The notes below the pieces were generated by a model. That model saw only the letters and a list, made by a program, of their open reading frames with translations, did no database searches and was not told where the DNA came from. Shown piece after piece: positions 1 through 12,494 of a stretch of 64,000 bases of DNA (position 1 is its first letter; each line of letters starts with the position of its first letter). Location of the stretch: NCBI GenBank assembly GCA_014843695.1, contig CM026398.1, positions 12,843,584 to 12,907,583 of the forward strand. The letters run 5' to 3'. This DNA comes from Archivesica marissinica. Taxonomy: Eukaryota > Mollusca > Bivalvia > Venerida > Vesicomyidae. The position numbers and the translations under genes are program-made.

Positions 1-3000
1 ATGAAGGGTAATGAAGTATATCTGTCGTTGCTAATGAAGGGTAATGAAGTATATCTGTTGTCGCTAATGAAGGGTAATGAAGCATATCTGTTGTCGTTAA
101 TGAAGGGTAATGAAGTATATCTGTTGTCGTTAATGAAGTGGTAATGAAGTATATCTGTCATCGTTAATGAAGGGTAATGAAGTATATCTGTCGTCGTTAA
201 TGAAGGGTAATGAAGTATATCTGTCACGCTAATGAAGTGGTAATGAAGTATATCTGTCGGTTAATGAAGATCGCTAATGAAGTATATCTGTCTTCGCTAA
301 TGAAGGGTAATGAAGTATATCTGTTGTCGCTAATGAAGTATATCTGTCGTCGTTAATGAAGGGTAATGAAGTATATCTGTCATCGCTAATGAAGGGTAAT
401 GAAGTATATCTGTCGTCGCTAATGAAGGGTAATGAAGTATATCTGTCAACGCTTATGAAGGGTAATGAAGTATATCTGTCAACGCTTATGAAGGGTAATG
501 AAGTATATCTGTTGTCGCTAATGAAGTATATCTGTCGTCGCTAATGAAGTATATCTGTTGTCGCTAATGAAGTATATCTGTCGTCGCTAATGAAGTATAT
601 CTGTCAATGCTTATGAAGGGTAATGAAGTATATCTGTCTTCGCTAATGAAGTATATCTGTCATCGCTAATGAAGTATATATGTCATCGCTAATGAAGGGT
701 AATGAAGTACATCTGTCAACGCTTATGAAGGGTAATGAAGTATATCTGTCATTGCTAATGAAGGGTAATGAAGTATATCTGTTGTCGCTAATGAAGGGTA
801 ATGAAGTATATCTGTTGTCGTTAATGAAGGGTAATGAAGTATATCTGTTGTCGTTAATGAATGGTAATGAAGTATATCTGTCATCGTTAATGAAGGGTAA
901 TGAAGTATATGTCATCGCTAATGAAGTATATCTGTCATCATTAATGAAGGGTAATGAAGTATATCTGTCGTGGTTAATGAAGGGTAATGAAGTATATCTG
1001 TCAACGCTTATGAAGGGTAATGAAGTATATGTCATCGTTAATGAAGGGTAATGAAGTATATCTGTCGTCGCTAATGAAGGGTAATGAAGTATATCTGTCG
1101 TCGCTAATGAAGTATATCTGTCTTCGCTAATGAAGTATATATGTCGTCGCTAATGAAGGGTAATGAAGTATATCTGTCGTCGTTAATGAAGGGTAATGAA
1201 GTATATCTGTTGTCGCTAATGAAGTATATGTCATCGCTAATTAAGTATATCTGTCGTCGCTAATGAAGTATATCTGTCTTCGCTAATGAAGTATATCTGT
1301 CTTCGCTAATGAAGGGTAATGAAGTATATCTGTTGTCGCTAATGTAGGGTAATGAAGTATATCTGTCGTCGCTAATGAAGGGTAATGAAGTATATCTGTC
1401 AACGCTTATGAAGGGTAATGAAGTATATCTGTCATCGCTAATGAAGGGTAATGAAGTATATCTGTCGTCGCTAATGAAGGGTAATGACGTATATCTGTTG
1501 TCGCTAATGTAGGGTAATGAAGTATATCTGTCAACGCTTATGAAGGGTAATGAAGTATATCTGTCAACGCTTATGAAGGGTAATGAAGTATATCTGTTGT
1601 CGCTAATGAAGTATATCTGTCGTCGCTAATGAAGTATATCTGTTGTCGCTAATGAAGTATATCTGTCGTCGCTAATGAAGTATATCTGTCAACGCTTATG
1701 AAGGGTAATGAAGTATATCTGTCTTCGCTAATGAAGTATATCTGTCTTCGCTAATGAAGTATATATGTCGTCGCTAATGAAGGGTAATGAAGTATATTTG
1801 TCAACGCTTATGAAGGGTAATGAAGTATATCTGTCATCGTTAATGAAGGTTAATGAAGTATATCTGTCGTCGCTAATGAAGTATATGTCATCGCTAATTA
1901 AGTATATCTGTCGTCGCTAATGAAGTATATCTGTCTTCGCTAATGAAGTATATCTGTCTTCACTAATGAAGGGTAATGAAGTATATCTGTTTTCGCTAAT
2001 GTAGGGTAATGAAGTATATCTGTCGTCGCTAATGAAGGGTAATGAAGTATATCTGTCAACGCTTATGAAGGGTAATGAAGTATATCTGTTGTCGCTAATG
2101 TAGGGTAATGAAGTATATCTGTCAACGCTTATGAAGGGTAATGAAGTATATCTGTCTTCACTAATGAAGTATATCTGTCTTCGCTAATGAAGTATATATG
2201 TCGTCGCTAATGAAGGGTAATGAAGTATATCTGTCGTCGCTAATGAATGGTAATGAAGTATATCTGTCGTCGCTCATGATGGTAATGAAGTATATCTGTC
2301 ATCGCTAATGTAGGGCAATGAAGTATATCTGTCGTCGCTAATGAAGGGTAATGAAGTATATCTGTCGTCACTAATGAAGTATACGTCATCGCTAATTAAG
2401 TATATCTGTCGTCGCTAATGAAGTATATCTGTCTTCGCTAATGAAGTATATCTGTCTTCGCTAATGAAGGGTAATGAAGTATATCTGTTGTCGACAATGT
2501 AGGGTAATGAAGTATATCTGTCAACGCTTATGAAGGGTAATGAAGTATATCTGTCGTTGCTAATGAAGGGTAATGAAGTATATCTGTGTCGCTAATGAAG
2601 GGTAATGAAGCATATCTGTTGTCGTTAATGAAGGGTAATGAAGTATATCTGTTGTCGTTAATGAATGGTAATGAAGTATATCTGTCATCGTTAATGAAGG
2701 GTAATGAAGTATATCTGTCGTCGTTAATGAAGGGTAATGAAGTATATCTGTCAACGCTTATGAAGTGTAATGAAGTATATGTCATCGTTAATGAAGGGTA
2801 ATGAAGTATATCTGTCATCGCTAATGAAGGGTAATGAAGTATATCTGTCGTCGCTAATGAAGTATATCTGTCGTCGTTAATGAAGGGTAATGAAGTATAT
2901 CTGTCGTCGCTAATGAAGTATATGTCATCGCTAATTAAGTATATCTGTCGTCGCTAATGAAGTATATCTGTCTTCGCTAATGAAGTATATCTGTCGTCGC

Positions 3001-6000
3001 TAATGAAGGGTAATGAAGTATATCTGTCAACGCTTATGAAGGGTAATGAAGTATATCTGTTGTCACTAATGTAGGGTAATGAAGTATATCTGTCAACGCT
3101 TATGAAGGGTAATGAAGTATATCTGTCTTCACTAATGAAGTATATCTGTCTTCGCTAATGAAGTATATATGTCGTCGCTAATGAAGGGTAATGAAGTATA
3201 TCTGTCGTCGCTAATGAATGGTAATGAAGTATATCTGTCGTCGCTCATGATGGTAATGAAGTATATCTGTCATAGCTAATGTAGGGCAATGAAGTATATC
3301 TGTCGTCGCTAATGAAGGGTAATGAAGTATATCTGTCGTCACTAATGAAGTATATGTCATCGCTAATTAAGTATATCTGTCGTCGCTAATGAAGTATATC
3401 TGTCTTCGCTAATGAAGTATATCTGTCTTCGCTAATGAAGGGTAATGAAGTATATCTGTTGTCGATAATGTAGGGTAATGAAGTATATCTGTCAACGCTT
3501 ATGAAGGGTAATGAAGTATATCTGTCGTTGCTAATGAAGGGTAATGAAGTATATCTGTTGTCGCTAATGAAGGGTAATGAAGCATATCTGTTGTCGTTAA
3601 TGAAGGGTAATGAAGTATATCTGTTGTCGTTAATGAATGGTAATGAAGTATATCTGTCATCGTTAATGAAGGGTAATGAAGTATATGTCATCGCTAATGA
3701 AGTATATCTGTCATCATTAATGAAGGGTAATGAAGTATATCTGTCGTCGTTAATGAAGGGTAATGAAGTATATCTGTCAACGCTTATGAAGGGTAATGAA
3801 GTATATGTCATCGTTAATGAAGGGTAATGAAGTATATCTGTCATCGCTAATGAAGGGTAATGAAGTATATCTGTCGTCGCTAATGAAGTATATCTGTCTT
3901 CGCTAATGAAGTATATATGTCGTCGCTAATGAAGGGTAATGAAGTATATCTGTCGTCGTTAATGAAGGGTAATGAAGTATATCTGTCGTCGCTAATGAAG
4001 TATATGTCATCGCTAATTAAGTATATCTGTCGTCGCTAATGAAGTATATCTGTCTTCGCTAATGAAGTATATCTGTCTTCGCTAATGAAGGGTAATGAAG
4101 TATATCTGTTGTCGCTAATGTAGGGTAATGAAGTATATCTGTCGTCGCTAATGAAGGGTAATGAAGTATATCTGTCAACGCTTATGAAGGGTAATGAAGT
4201 ATATCTGTTGTCGCTAATGTAGGGTAATGAAGTATATCTGTCAACGCTTATGAAGGGTAATGAAGTATATCTGTCGTCGCTAATGAAGTATATCTGTTGT
4301 CGCTAATGAAGTATATCTGTCATCGCTAATGAAGTATATCTGTTGTCGCTAATGAAGTATATATGTCGTCGCTAATGAAGTATATCTGTCAACGCTTATG
4401 AAGGGTAATGAAGTATATGTCATCGTTAATGAAAGGTAATGAAGTATATCTGTCTTCGCTAATGAAGTATATCTGTCTTCGCTAATGAAGGGTAATGAAG
4501 TATATCTGTTGTCGCTAATGAAGTATATATGTCGTCGCTAATGAAGTATATCTGTCAACGCTTATGAAGGGTAATGAAGTATATGTCATCGTTAATGAAA
4601 GGTAATGAAGTATATCTGTCTTCGCTAATGAAGTATATATGTCGTCGCTAATGAAGGGTAATGAAGTATATCTGTCAACGCTTATGAAGGGTAATGAAGT
4701 ATATCTGTCGTCGCTAATAAAGGGTAATGAAGTATATCTGTCGTCGCTAATGAAGTATATCTGTTGTCGTTAATGAAGGGTAATGAAGTATATCTGTCGT
4801 CGCTAATAAAGGGTAATGAAGTATATCGGTCGTCGCTAATGAAGTATATCTGTCTTCATTAATGAAGGGTATTGAGGTATATCTGTTGTCGCTAATGAAG
4901 GGTAATGAAGTATATCGGTCGTCGCTAATGAAGTATATCTGTCTTCGCTAATGAAGGGTAATGAAGTATATCTGTTGTCGCTAATGTAGGGTAATGAAGT
5001 ATATCTGTCATCGCTAATGAAGGGTAATGAAGTATATCTGTCAACGCTTATGAAGGGTAATGAAGTATATCTGTTGTCGCTAATGTAGGGTAATGAAGTA
5101 TATCTGTCAACGCTTATGAAGGGTAATGAAGTATATCTGTTAACGCTTATGAAGGGTAATGAAGTATATCTGTCGTCGCTAATGAAGTATATCTGTTGTC
5201 GCTAATGAAGTATATCTGTCGTCACTAATGAAGTATATCTGTTGTCGCTAATGAAGTATATATGTCGTCGCTAATGAAGTATATATGTCGTCGCTAATGA
5301 AGTATATCTGTTGTCGCTAATGAAGTATATCTGTCAACGCTTATGAAGGGTAATGAAGTATATGTCATCGTTAATGAAGGGTAATGAAGTATATCTGTCG
5401 TCGCTAATGAAGTATATCTGTCGTCGTTAATGAAGGGTAATGAAGTATATCTGTCGTCGCTAATGAAGGGTAATGAAGTATATCTGTCAACGCTTATGAA
5501 GGGTAATGAAGTATATCTGTCGTCGTTAATGAAGGGTAATGAAGTATATCTGTCGTCGCTAATAAAGGGTAATGAAGTATATCGGTCGTCGCTAATGAAG
5601 TATATCTGTTAACGCTTATGAAGGGTAATGAAGTATATCTGTCGTCGCTAATGAAGTATATCTGTTGTCGCTAATGAAGTATATCTGTCGTCACTAATGA
5701 AGTATATCTGTTGTCGCTAATGAAGTATATCTGTCAACGCTTATGAAGGGTAATGAAGTATATGTCATCGTTAATGAAGGGTAATGAAGTATATCTGTCG
5801 TCGCTAATGAAGTATATCTGTCGTCGTTAATGAAGGGTAATGAAGTATATCTGTCGTCGCTAATGAAGGGTAATGAAGTATATCTGTCAACGCTTATGAA
5901 GGGTAATGAAGTATATCTGTCGTCGTTAATGAAGGGTAATGAAGTATATCTGTCGTCGCTAATAAAGGGTAATGAAGTATATCGGTCGTCGCTAATGAAG

Positions 6001-6102
6001 TATATCTGTCTTCGTTAATGAAGGGTATTGAAGTATATCTGTTGTCGTTAATGAAGGGTAATGAAGTATATCTGTCATCGCTAATGAAGGGTAATGAAGT
6101 AT
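1..6102. repeat. Minisatellite A1, 33/23-bp mixed units
   Basis: Continuous array from the window edge, built from a 33-bp unit containing taatgaagggtaatgaag and a 23-bp unit that lacks the gggtaatgaag part, both ending tatatctgtcgtcgc. Roughly 200 units. Larger blocks repeat too: the interval near 5380-5620 recurs near 5780-6020, and 2530-2820 recurs near 3480-3840. The open frames (KGNEVYLSSL type) exist because 33 is a multiple of 3; they are not genes. Confidence 0.97.
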
Positions 6103-6240
6103 AAAACATTAAACATAGATGTTATTTTACATTTTGGTGCTTGTGGCCTAATCTATGGCCGGGCTGAACATTCAAATCGTATTATTAACATAACTTAATC
6201 ACCTTAGTTTATAACATAGGAGTGTTAACTAAACTTCTTA
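6103..6240. other. Unique spacer between two arrays
   Basis: AT-rich 138-bp single-copy spacer separating array A1 from array A2. No coding or RNA signal seen. Confidence 0.8.
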
Positions 6241-9200
6241 GTACGCTCGCCCACATGGTTCACCGGAGGCGAGGGTAAATAAGCTCAATCATCATCATCA
6301 GTGTATGTGTACGCTCGCCCGTATGGTTCGCCAGAGGCGAGGGTAAATAAGCTCAATCATCATCATCAGTGTATGTGTACGCTCGCCCGTATGGTTCGCC
6401 AGAGGCGAGGGTAAATAAGCTCAATCATCATCATCAGTGTATGTGTACGCTCGCCCGTATGGTTCGCCAGAGGCGAGGGTAAATAAGCTCAATCATCATC
6501 ATCAGTGTATGTGTACGCTCGCCCGTATGGTTCGCCAGAGGCGAGGGTAAATAAGCTCAATCATCATCATCAGTGTATGTGTACGCTCGCCCGTATGGTT
6601 CGCCAGAGGCGAGGGTAAATAAGCTCAATCATCATCATCAGTGTATGTGTATGCTCGCCCACATGGTTCGCCAGAGGCGAGGGTAAATAAGCTCAATCAT
6701 CATCATCAGTGTATGTGTACGCTCGCCCACATGGTTCGCCAGAGGCGAGGGTAAATAAGCTCAATCATCATCATCAGTGTATGTGTACGCTCGCCCATAT
6801 GGTTCGCCAGAGGCGAGGGTAAATAAGCTCAATCATCATCATCAGTGTATGTGTACGCTCGCCCACATGGTTCGCCAGAGGCGAGGGTAAATAAGCTCAA
6901 TCATCATCATCAGTGTATGTGTACGCTCGCCTGTATGGTTCGCCAGAGGCGAGGGTAAATAAGCTCAATCATCATCATCAGTGTATGTGTACGCTCGCCC
7001 GTATGGTTCGCTGGAGGCGAGGGTAAATAAGCTCAATCATCATCAGTGTATGTGTACGCTCGCCCATATGGTTCGCTGGAGGCGAGGGTAAATAAGCTCA
7101 ATCATCATCATCAGTGTATGTGTACGCTCGCCCATATGGTTCGCTGGAGGCGAGGGTAAATAAGCTCAATCATCATCATCAGTGTATGTGTACGCTCGCC
7201 CACATGGTTCGCCAGAGGCGAGGGTAAATAAGCTCAATCATCATCATCAGTGTATGTGTACGCTCGCCCACATGGTTCGCTGGAGGCGAGGGTAAATAAG
7301 CTCAATCATCATCATCAGTGTATGTGTACGCTCGCCCATATGGTTCGCTGGAGGCGAGGGTAAATAAGCTCAATCATCATCATCAGTGTATGTGTACGCT
7401 CGCCCATATGGTTCGCTGGAGGCGAGGGTAAATAAGCTCAATCATCATCATCAGTGTATGTGTACGCTCGCCCATATGGTTCGCCGGAGGCGAGGGTAAA
7501 TAAGCTCAATCATCAGTGTATGTGTACGCTCGCCCATATGGTTCGCTGGAGGCGAGGGTAAATAAGCTCAATCATCATCATCAGTGTATGTGTACGCTCG
7601 CCCATATGGTTCGCCGGCGGCGAGGGTAAATAAGCTCAATCATCATCATCAGTGTATGTGTACGCTCGCCCGTATGGTTCGCCGGCGGCGAGGGTAAATA
7701 AGCTCAATCATCATCATCAGTGTATGTGTACGCTCGCCCGTATGGTTCGCCGGCGGCGAGGGTAAATAAGCTCAATCATCATCATCAGTGTATGTGTACG
7801 CTCGCCCGTATGGTTCGCCGGCGGCGAGGGTAAATAAGCTCAATCATCATCATCAGTGTATGTGTACGCTCGCCCGTATGGTTCGCCGGCGGCGAGGGTA
7901 AATAAGCTCAATCATCATCATCAGTGTATGTGTACGCTCGCCCGTATGGTTCGCCGGCGGCGAGGGTAAATAAGCTCAATCATCATCATCAGTGTATGTG
8001 TACGCTCGCCCGTATGGTTCGCCGGCGGCGAGGGTAAATAAGCTCAATCATCATCATCAGTGTATGTGTACGCTCGCCCATATGGTTCGCTGGAGGCGAG
8101 GGTAAATAAGCTCAATCATCATCATCAGTGTATGTGTACGCTCGCCCGTATGGTTCGCCGGCGGCGAGGGTAAATAAGCTCAATCATCATCATCAGTGTA
8201 TGTGTACGCTCGCCCGTATGGTTCGCCGGCGGAGGGTAAATAAGCTCAATCATCATCATCAGGTATGTGTACGCTCGCCCGTATGGTTCGCCGGCGGCGA
8301 GGGTAAATAAGCTCAATCATCATCATCAGTGTATGTGTACGCTCGCCCATATGGTTCGCCGGCGGCGAGGGTAAATAAGCTCAATCATCATCATCAGTGT
8401 ATGTGTACGCTCGCCCGTATGGTTCGCCGGCGGCGAGGGTAAATAAGCTCAATCATCATCATCAGTGTATGTGTACGCTCACCCATATGGTTCGCTGGAG
8501 GTGAGGGTAAATAAGCTCAATCATCATCATCAGTGTATGTGTACGCTCGCCCGTATGGTTCGCCGGCGGCGAGGGTAAATAAGCTCAATCATCATCATCA
8601 GTGTATGTGTACGCTCGCCCAGATGGTTCGCCGGCGGCGACGGTAAATAAGCTCAATCATCATCATCAGTGTATGTGTACGCTAGCCCACATGGTTCGCC
8701 AGAGGCGAGGGTAAATAAGCTCAATCATCATCATCAGTGTATGTGTACACTCGCCCACATGGTTCGCCGGCGGCGAGGGTAAATAAGCTCAATCATCATC
8801 ATCAGTGTATGTGTACGCTCGCCCGTATGGTTCGCCGGCGGCGAGGGTAAATAAGCTCAATCATCATCATCAGTGTATGTGTACGCTCGCCCAGATGGTT
8901 CGCCGCGGCGACGGTAAATAAGCTCAATCATCATCATCAGTGTATGTGTACGCTCGCCCACATGGTTCGCCAGAGGCGAGGGTAAATAAGCTCAATCATC
9001 ATCATCAGTGTATGTGTACGCTCGCCCACATGGTTCGCTGGAGGCGAGGGTAAATAAGCTCAATCATCATCATCAGTGTATGTGTACGCTCGCCCGTATG
9101 GTTCGCCGGCGGCGAGGGTAAATAAGCTCAATCATCATCATCAGTGTTGTGTACGCTCGCCCGTATGGTTCGCCAAGGCGAGGGTAAATAAGCTCAATCA

Positions 9201-10075
9201 TCATCATCATGTATGTGTACGCTCGCCCACATGGTTCGCCGGCGGCGAGGGTAAATAAGCTCAATCATCATCATCAGTGTATGTGTACGCTCGCCCGTAT
9301 GGTTCGCCGGCGGCGAGGGTAAATAAGCTCAATCATCATCATCAGTGTATGTGTACGCTCGCCCGTATGGTTCGCCGGCGCGAGGGTAAATAAGCTCAAT
9401 CATCATCATCAGTGTATGTGTACGCTCGCCCGTATGGTTCGCTGGCGGCGAGGGTAAATAAGCTCAATCATCATCATCAGTGTATGTGTACGCTCGCCCG
9501 TATGGTTCGCCGGTGGCGAGGGTAAATAAGCTCAATCATCATCATCAGTGTATGTGTACGCTCGCCCGTATGGTTCGCCGGCGGCGAGGGTAAATAAGCT
9601 CAATCTCATGTATGTGTACGCTCGCCCATATGGTTCGCCGGGGCGAGGGTAAATAAGCTCAATCATCATCATCAGTGTATGTGTACGCTCGCCCGTATGG
9701 TTCGCCGGCGGCGAGGGTAAATAAGCTCAATCATCATCATCAGTGTATGTGTACGCTCGCCCAGATGGTTCGCCGGCGGCGAGGGTAAATAAGCTCAATC
9801 ATCATCATCAGTGTATGTGTACGCTCGCCCATATGGTTCGCCAGAGGCGAGGGTAAATAAGCTCAATCATCATCATCAGTGTATGTGTACACTCGCCCAC
9901 ATGGTTCGCCGGCGGCGAGGGTAAATAAGCTCAATCATCATCATCAGTGTATGTGTACACTCGCCCACATGGTTCGCCGGCGGCGAGGGTAAATAAGCTC
10001 AATCATCATCATCAGTGTATGTGTACACTCGTCCGTATGGTTCGCCAGAGGCGAGGGTAAATAAGCTCAATCATC
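6241..10075. repeat. Minisatellite A2, 68-bp unit
   Basis: About 56 copies of a 68-bp unit running gtgtatgtgtacgctcgccc, then a variable ggttcgccrgmggcgag core, then aaataagctcaatcatcatc. Each unit carries a CTCGCC/GGCGAG inverted repeat able to form a small hairpin. Variants (cagagg, tggagg, ggcgg) cluster in neighbouring copies, as expected from local unequal exchange. Confidence 0.97.
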
Positions 10076-10095
10076 AATTTAAATTCTGCAACTTT

Positions 10096-10183
10096 GAAAA
10101 ATGAAATAGATGCATGTATATTTTACTTTCTATGAAAAATAAAATAGATGCATGTATATTTTACTTTCTATGAAAAATAAAAT
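10096..10183. repeat. 38-bp tandem duplication
   Basis: A 38-bp AT-rich segment containing agatgcatgtatattttac occurs about 2.3 times in tandem. Confidence 0.85.
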
Positions 10184-10249
10184 TACAAACCCAAAACAAA
10201 TATTCCTATTAAAATTACATTATACACCAAGTATGGTTTCAATATATAT

Positions 10250-11085
10250 TAATATTTCGTGATGACTACGTGGAATGTATGGGGGCATAATATCCCCCTT
10301 GGTAGTTTCCTTCTCCTCCTGCTCCTTTAGTAACGGATATAAAGCCTTAATTCTATCTTCTCTTATCTGTTGTGGCCATTGGATGCCAATGCCTTTCTTC
10401 TCTCCATTTAGTTTGACAGTTTTATCGTACGATTTGAGACTAATTATCTCCCTTTGTGGTGGATTGTGGAAGATTGGCCTCGGTTTATTAGCGGTATCTG
10501 TGCCGATCCGATCCGATTATCAATTTTTAGTTCTGGAATTTCTAGTTCTAGGTTTTCCAACACAAATATGTTGACGAGATCATAACAATTCTCTTCTTCT
10601 ACACCCTCCATGACTCCATAGAATATAAGATTATCCCTCATCCATCTAGATTCTAAATATACGATGTTATCGTTCATGGCAGCTCCCCCCCCCCTCTCTC
10701 TCTCTCTCTCTCTCATTCTACATACATTACACTGTCTTCTAGATAGCGGCATGGTTTTTGCAGTCTGGGAATTTCTACTTTTTGCGTCCTTTAATTCTGT
10801 ACATCACTTTCTGAGCTCATGAAACTACATGAAGATTCGACTTCTACCATTTTTGTCTCCAATGTTTGCACCTTATTCTCGATTTACGACACTTTTAGAT
10901 TTATGCTTTGTCAATGTTTTCAATTCTGGGCAATGACGTTTTTAGTGCTTTAATATATTCTATTATCTCCATAGCCCAAGCTGGGGGTGTGGTTTGTGCC
11001 ATAAGGAATATAGGCATTGGAGGAATTGGAGGGATTTGGCTGCCCGGTATAACTGTATGGACTTGGCTGGTTGAAGTTCATTACC
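10250..11085 (-). pseudogene. Decayed LINE ORF1-like protein
   Basis: Read on the minus strand, three pieces in order look like an ORF1 protein of an L1-like non-LTR element. First, an N-terminal Asn/Pro/Tyr/Ser-rich segment starting MNFNQPSPYSYTG near 11083. Second, a degraded coiled-coil stretch near 10780-10960 (IENKVQTLETKMVEVE) with stops. Third, an RRM-like core near 10500-10690 with ESRWMRDNLIFYGV and ENCYDLV. After a frameshift near 10440 the basic C-terminal part continues (KGIGIQWPQQIREDR). Several stops and frameshifts make it a pseudogene. Recognition rests on motif memory of ORF1 proteins, not on a search. Confidence 0.6.
10685..10716. repeat. Poly-C / (CT)n microsatellite
   Basis: A C run followed by about ten CT repeats, inside the decayed ORF1 remnant. 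Confidence 0.9.
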
Positions 11086-11199
11086 GTGGATTCTGAACAT
11101 ATCTGACAAAACAGCGTTATAGGCGAGCTCTGAAAGCTAAACAATTCAAAGACTTAATAAATATCGTTGATTGAAGAGTATAAAAATTTACACTATACC

Positions 11200-11330
11200 A
11201 TTTGCTCACACAAAAACAGTTGAAACAGTCATTTTTGTGATAACACTCATAGATTGGAACAACCTGGATGGGTGTATAGTACACGCAAATACAGTAGAGG
11301 GTTTCATTAAGACACTCACCCCCGTAGTAT
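11200..11330 (+). pseudogene. Possible LINE RT C-terminal scrap
   Basis: A plus-strand frame reads VITLIDWNNLDGCIVHA followed by NTVEGFIKTLTP. This resembles the 'R-x-x-x-D/H-W-N-x-L-P ... F-K-x-x-L' end of many invertebrate non-LTR reverse transcriptases, such as the one at 55797-56840. Only about 40 codons are recognisable. Confidence 0.4.
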
Positions 11331-12180
11331 ATATACCAGTAATGGTCCTGCTACGTAATGCAACGGATACAGAGAAACAGAAATATATATTATTTTACCA
11401 TGCTGTCTGAAGCATTGGGATAGGTTGCGTAATGGTAAATCATTGGCCTACATATTCAGAGGACGTGCTTCTTTTTCTCAATAGTTTTTGTATATTTCAT
11501 AATTCCATTTTGTTTATGGAAATCAAGTGACACTACATAATGATATGATATTTGTTATTAAACTTCATACTGCAAAATCATTTCAAGGATTTCATAATTC
11601 TGGTTTAATTTTTGTAATAAAAAATGTAAACTACCATAATCGTTGCTGTATTGCACAGTAGAAACAGTAACAGTAACAGTATCACATTGAAAGAAAATGG
11701 TCTTACATACATGTGTATACACTACAGGAGAAAATATTTCTATTGTCCCAGGCTGTGGATTCAATAATTCGAATTGAGCTATGCTATACATCTATGATTG
11801 AGCTCGCTTTGAGGCTTTGTCTTATTCATATTAACTTATCATTATATATTTATCAAGACTAGAGGGTAGCTGTCAATGAACACATAGTGTGATTGTGTAT
11901 GTATGTTATAGTTCTAGCTTCATGTGTGCCATAGTATAGGTTTGTGTCTGACCAGTAAGGCAAACAGGTGTCGCCCAACTTGTTTTCGCTATTTAGTGTC
12001 CGACAGCCTAAGATGTGCCCTTCTGCGCATGCTCAGATTCCTAAGCACAGGAAAGATCCTCTTTCCACGAAAAGAGCGCTGTGGCCATAATGTAAAATAT
12101 GACAGATTGACACATTAATTCCAGAATTAACGTAATTGATCATTATTCACATAAAACAATAACATAATTGCAATTGTTTT
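11331..12180. other. No recognised feature
   Basis: AT-rich sequence. I see no gene, RNA or repeat structure that I can support. Confidence 0.5.
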
Positions 12181-12182
12181 AC

Positions 12183-12194
12183 TTTATAAAATAA
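12183..12194 (+). promoter_or_regulatory. Possible TATA-like element
   Basis: tttataaaataa lies about 150 bp upstream of the plus-strand gene's first ATG. It is only a sequence match in AT-rich DNA. Confidence 0.2.
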
Positions 12195-12345
12195 CGATGT
12201 AATAGGCTCTTTCCGCAACAAAGAGTCTCTTTCCGGTGTTCAGTCATACGCCATTTCTTAGCAACACAGTTAGTCACAGCTAAACATAAACAGAGATACA
12301 TATTACGTAACTTATTAAAACAAACGATACAAGTACAAAACGAAG

Positions 12346-12494
12346 ATGAATAGGAAGATGTTCCAAATGATGGCATTACTCATCATACTGAGTAATGCTT
12401 CTGGTGGCGGGAGCACCACTCCTGACCAGAATTTGCCAAAATTCAGCATTCAACTGGCTCGGGCTGATCAGCACAGCGAAGCAATATTCGCGAG
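12346..12494 (+). CDS. Exon 1: signal peptide and short ectodomain
   Basis: ATG at 12346 opens MNRKMFQMMALLIILSNA, a classic basic-hydrophobic-small signal peptide, followed by SGGGSTTPDQNLPK and a segment ending HSEAIFA. The proposed donor is GCGAG/GTATCC (weak beyond position 4), leaving phase 2. If it is not spliced, the frame runs to TGA at 12520-12522 and gives a 58-residue secreted peptide. Splicing is preferred because the terminal AIFA completes the helix in the next exon. Confidence 0.6.

Noticed and set aside
6241..10075. CRISPR-like array
   Set aside because: Units are contiguous with no unique spacers, and the DNA is eukaryotic.
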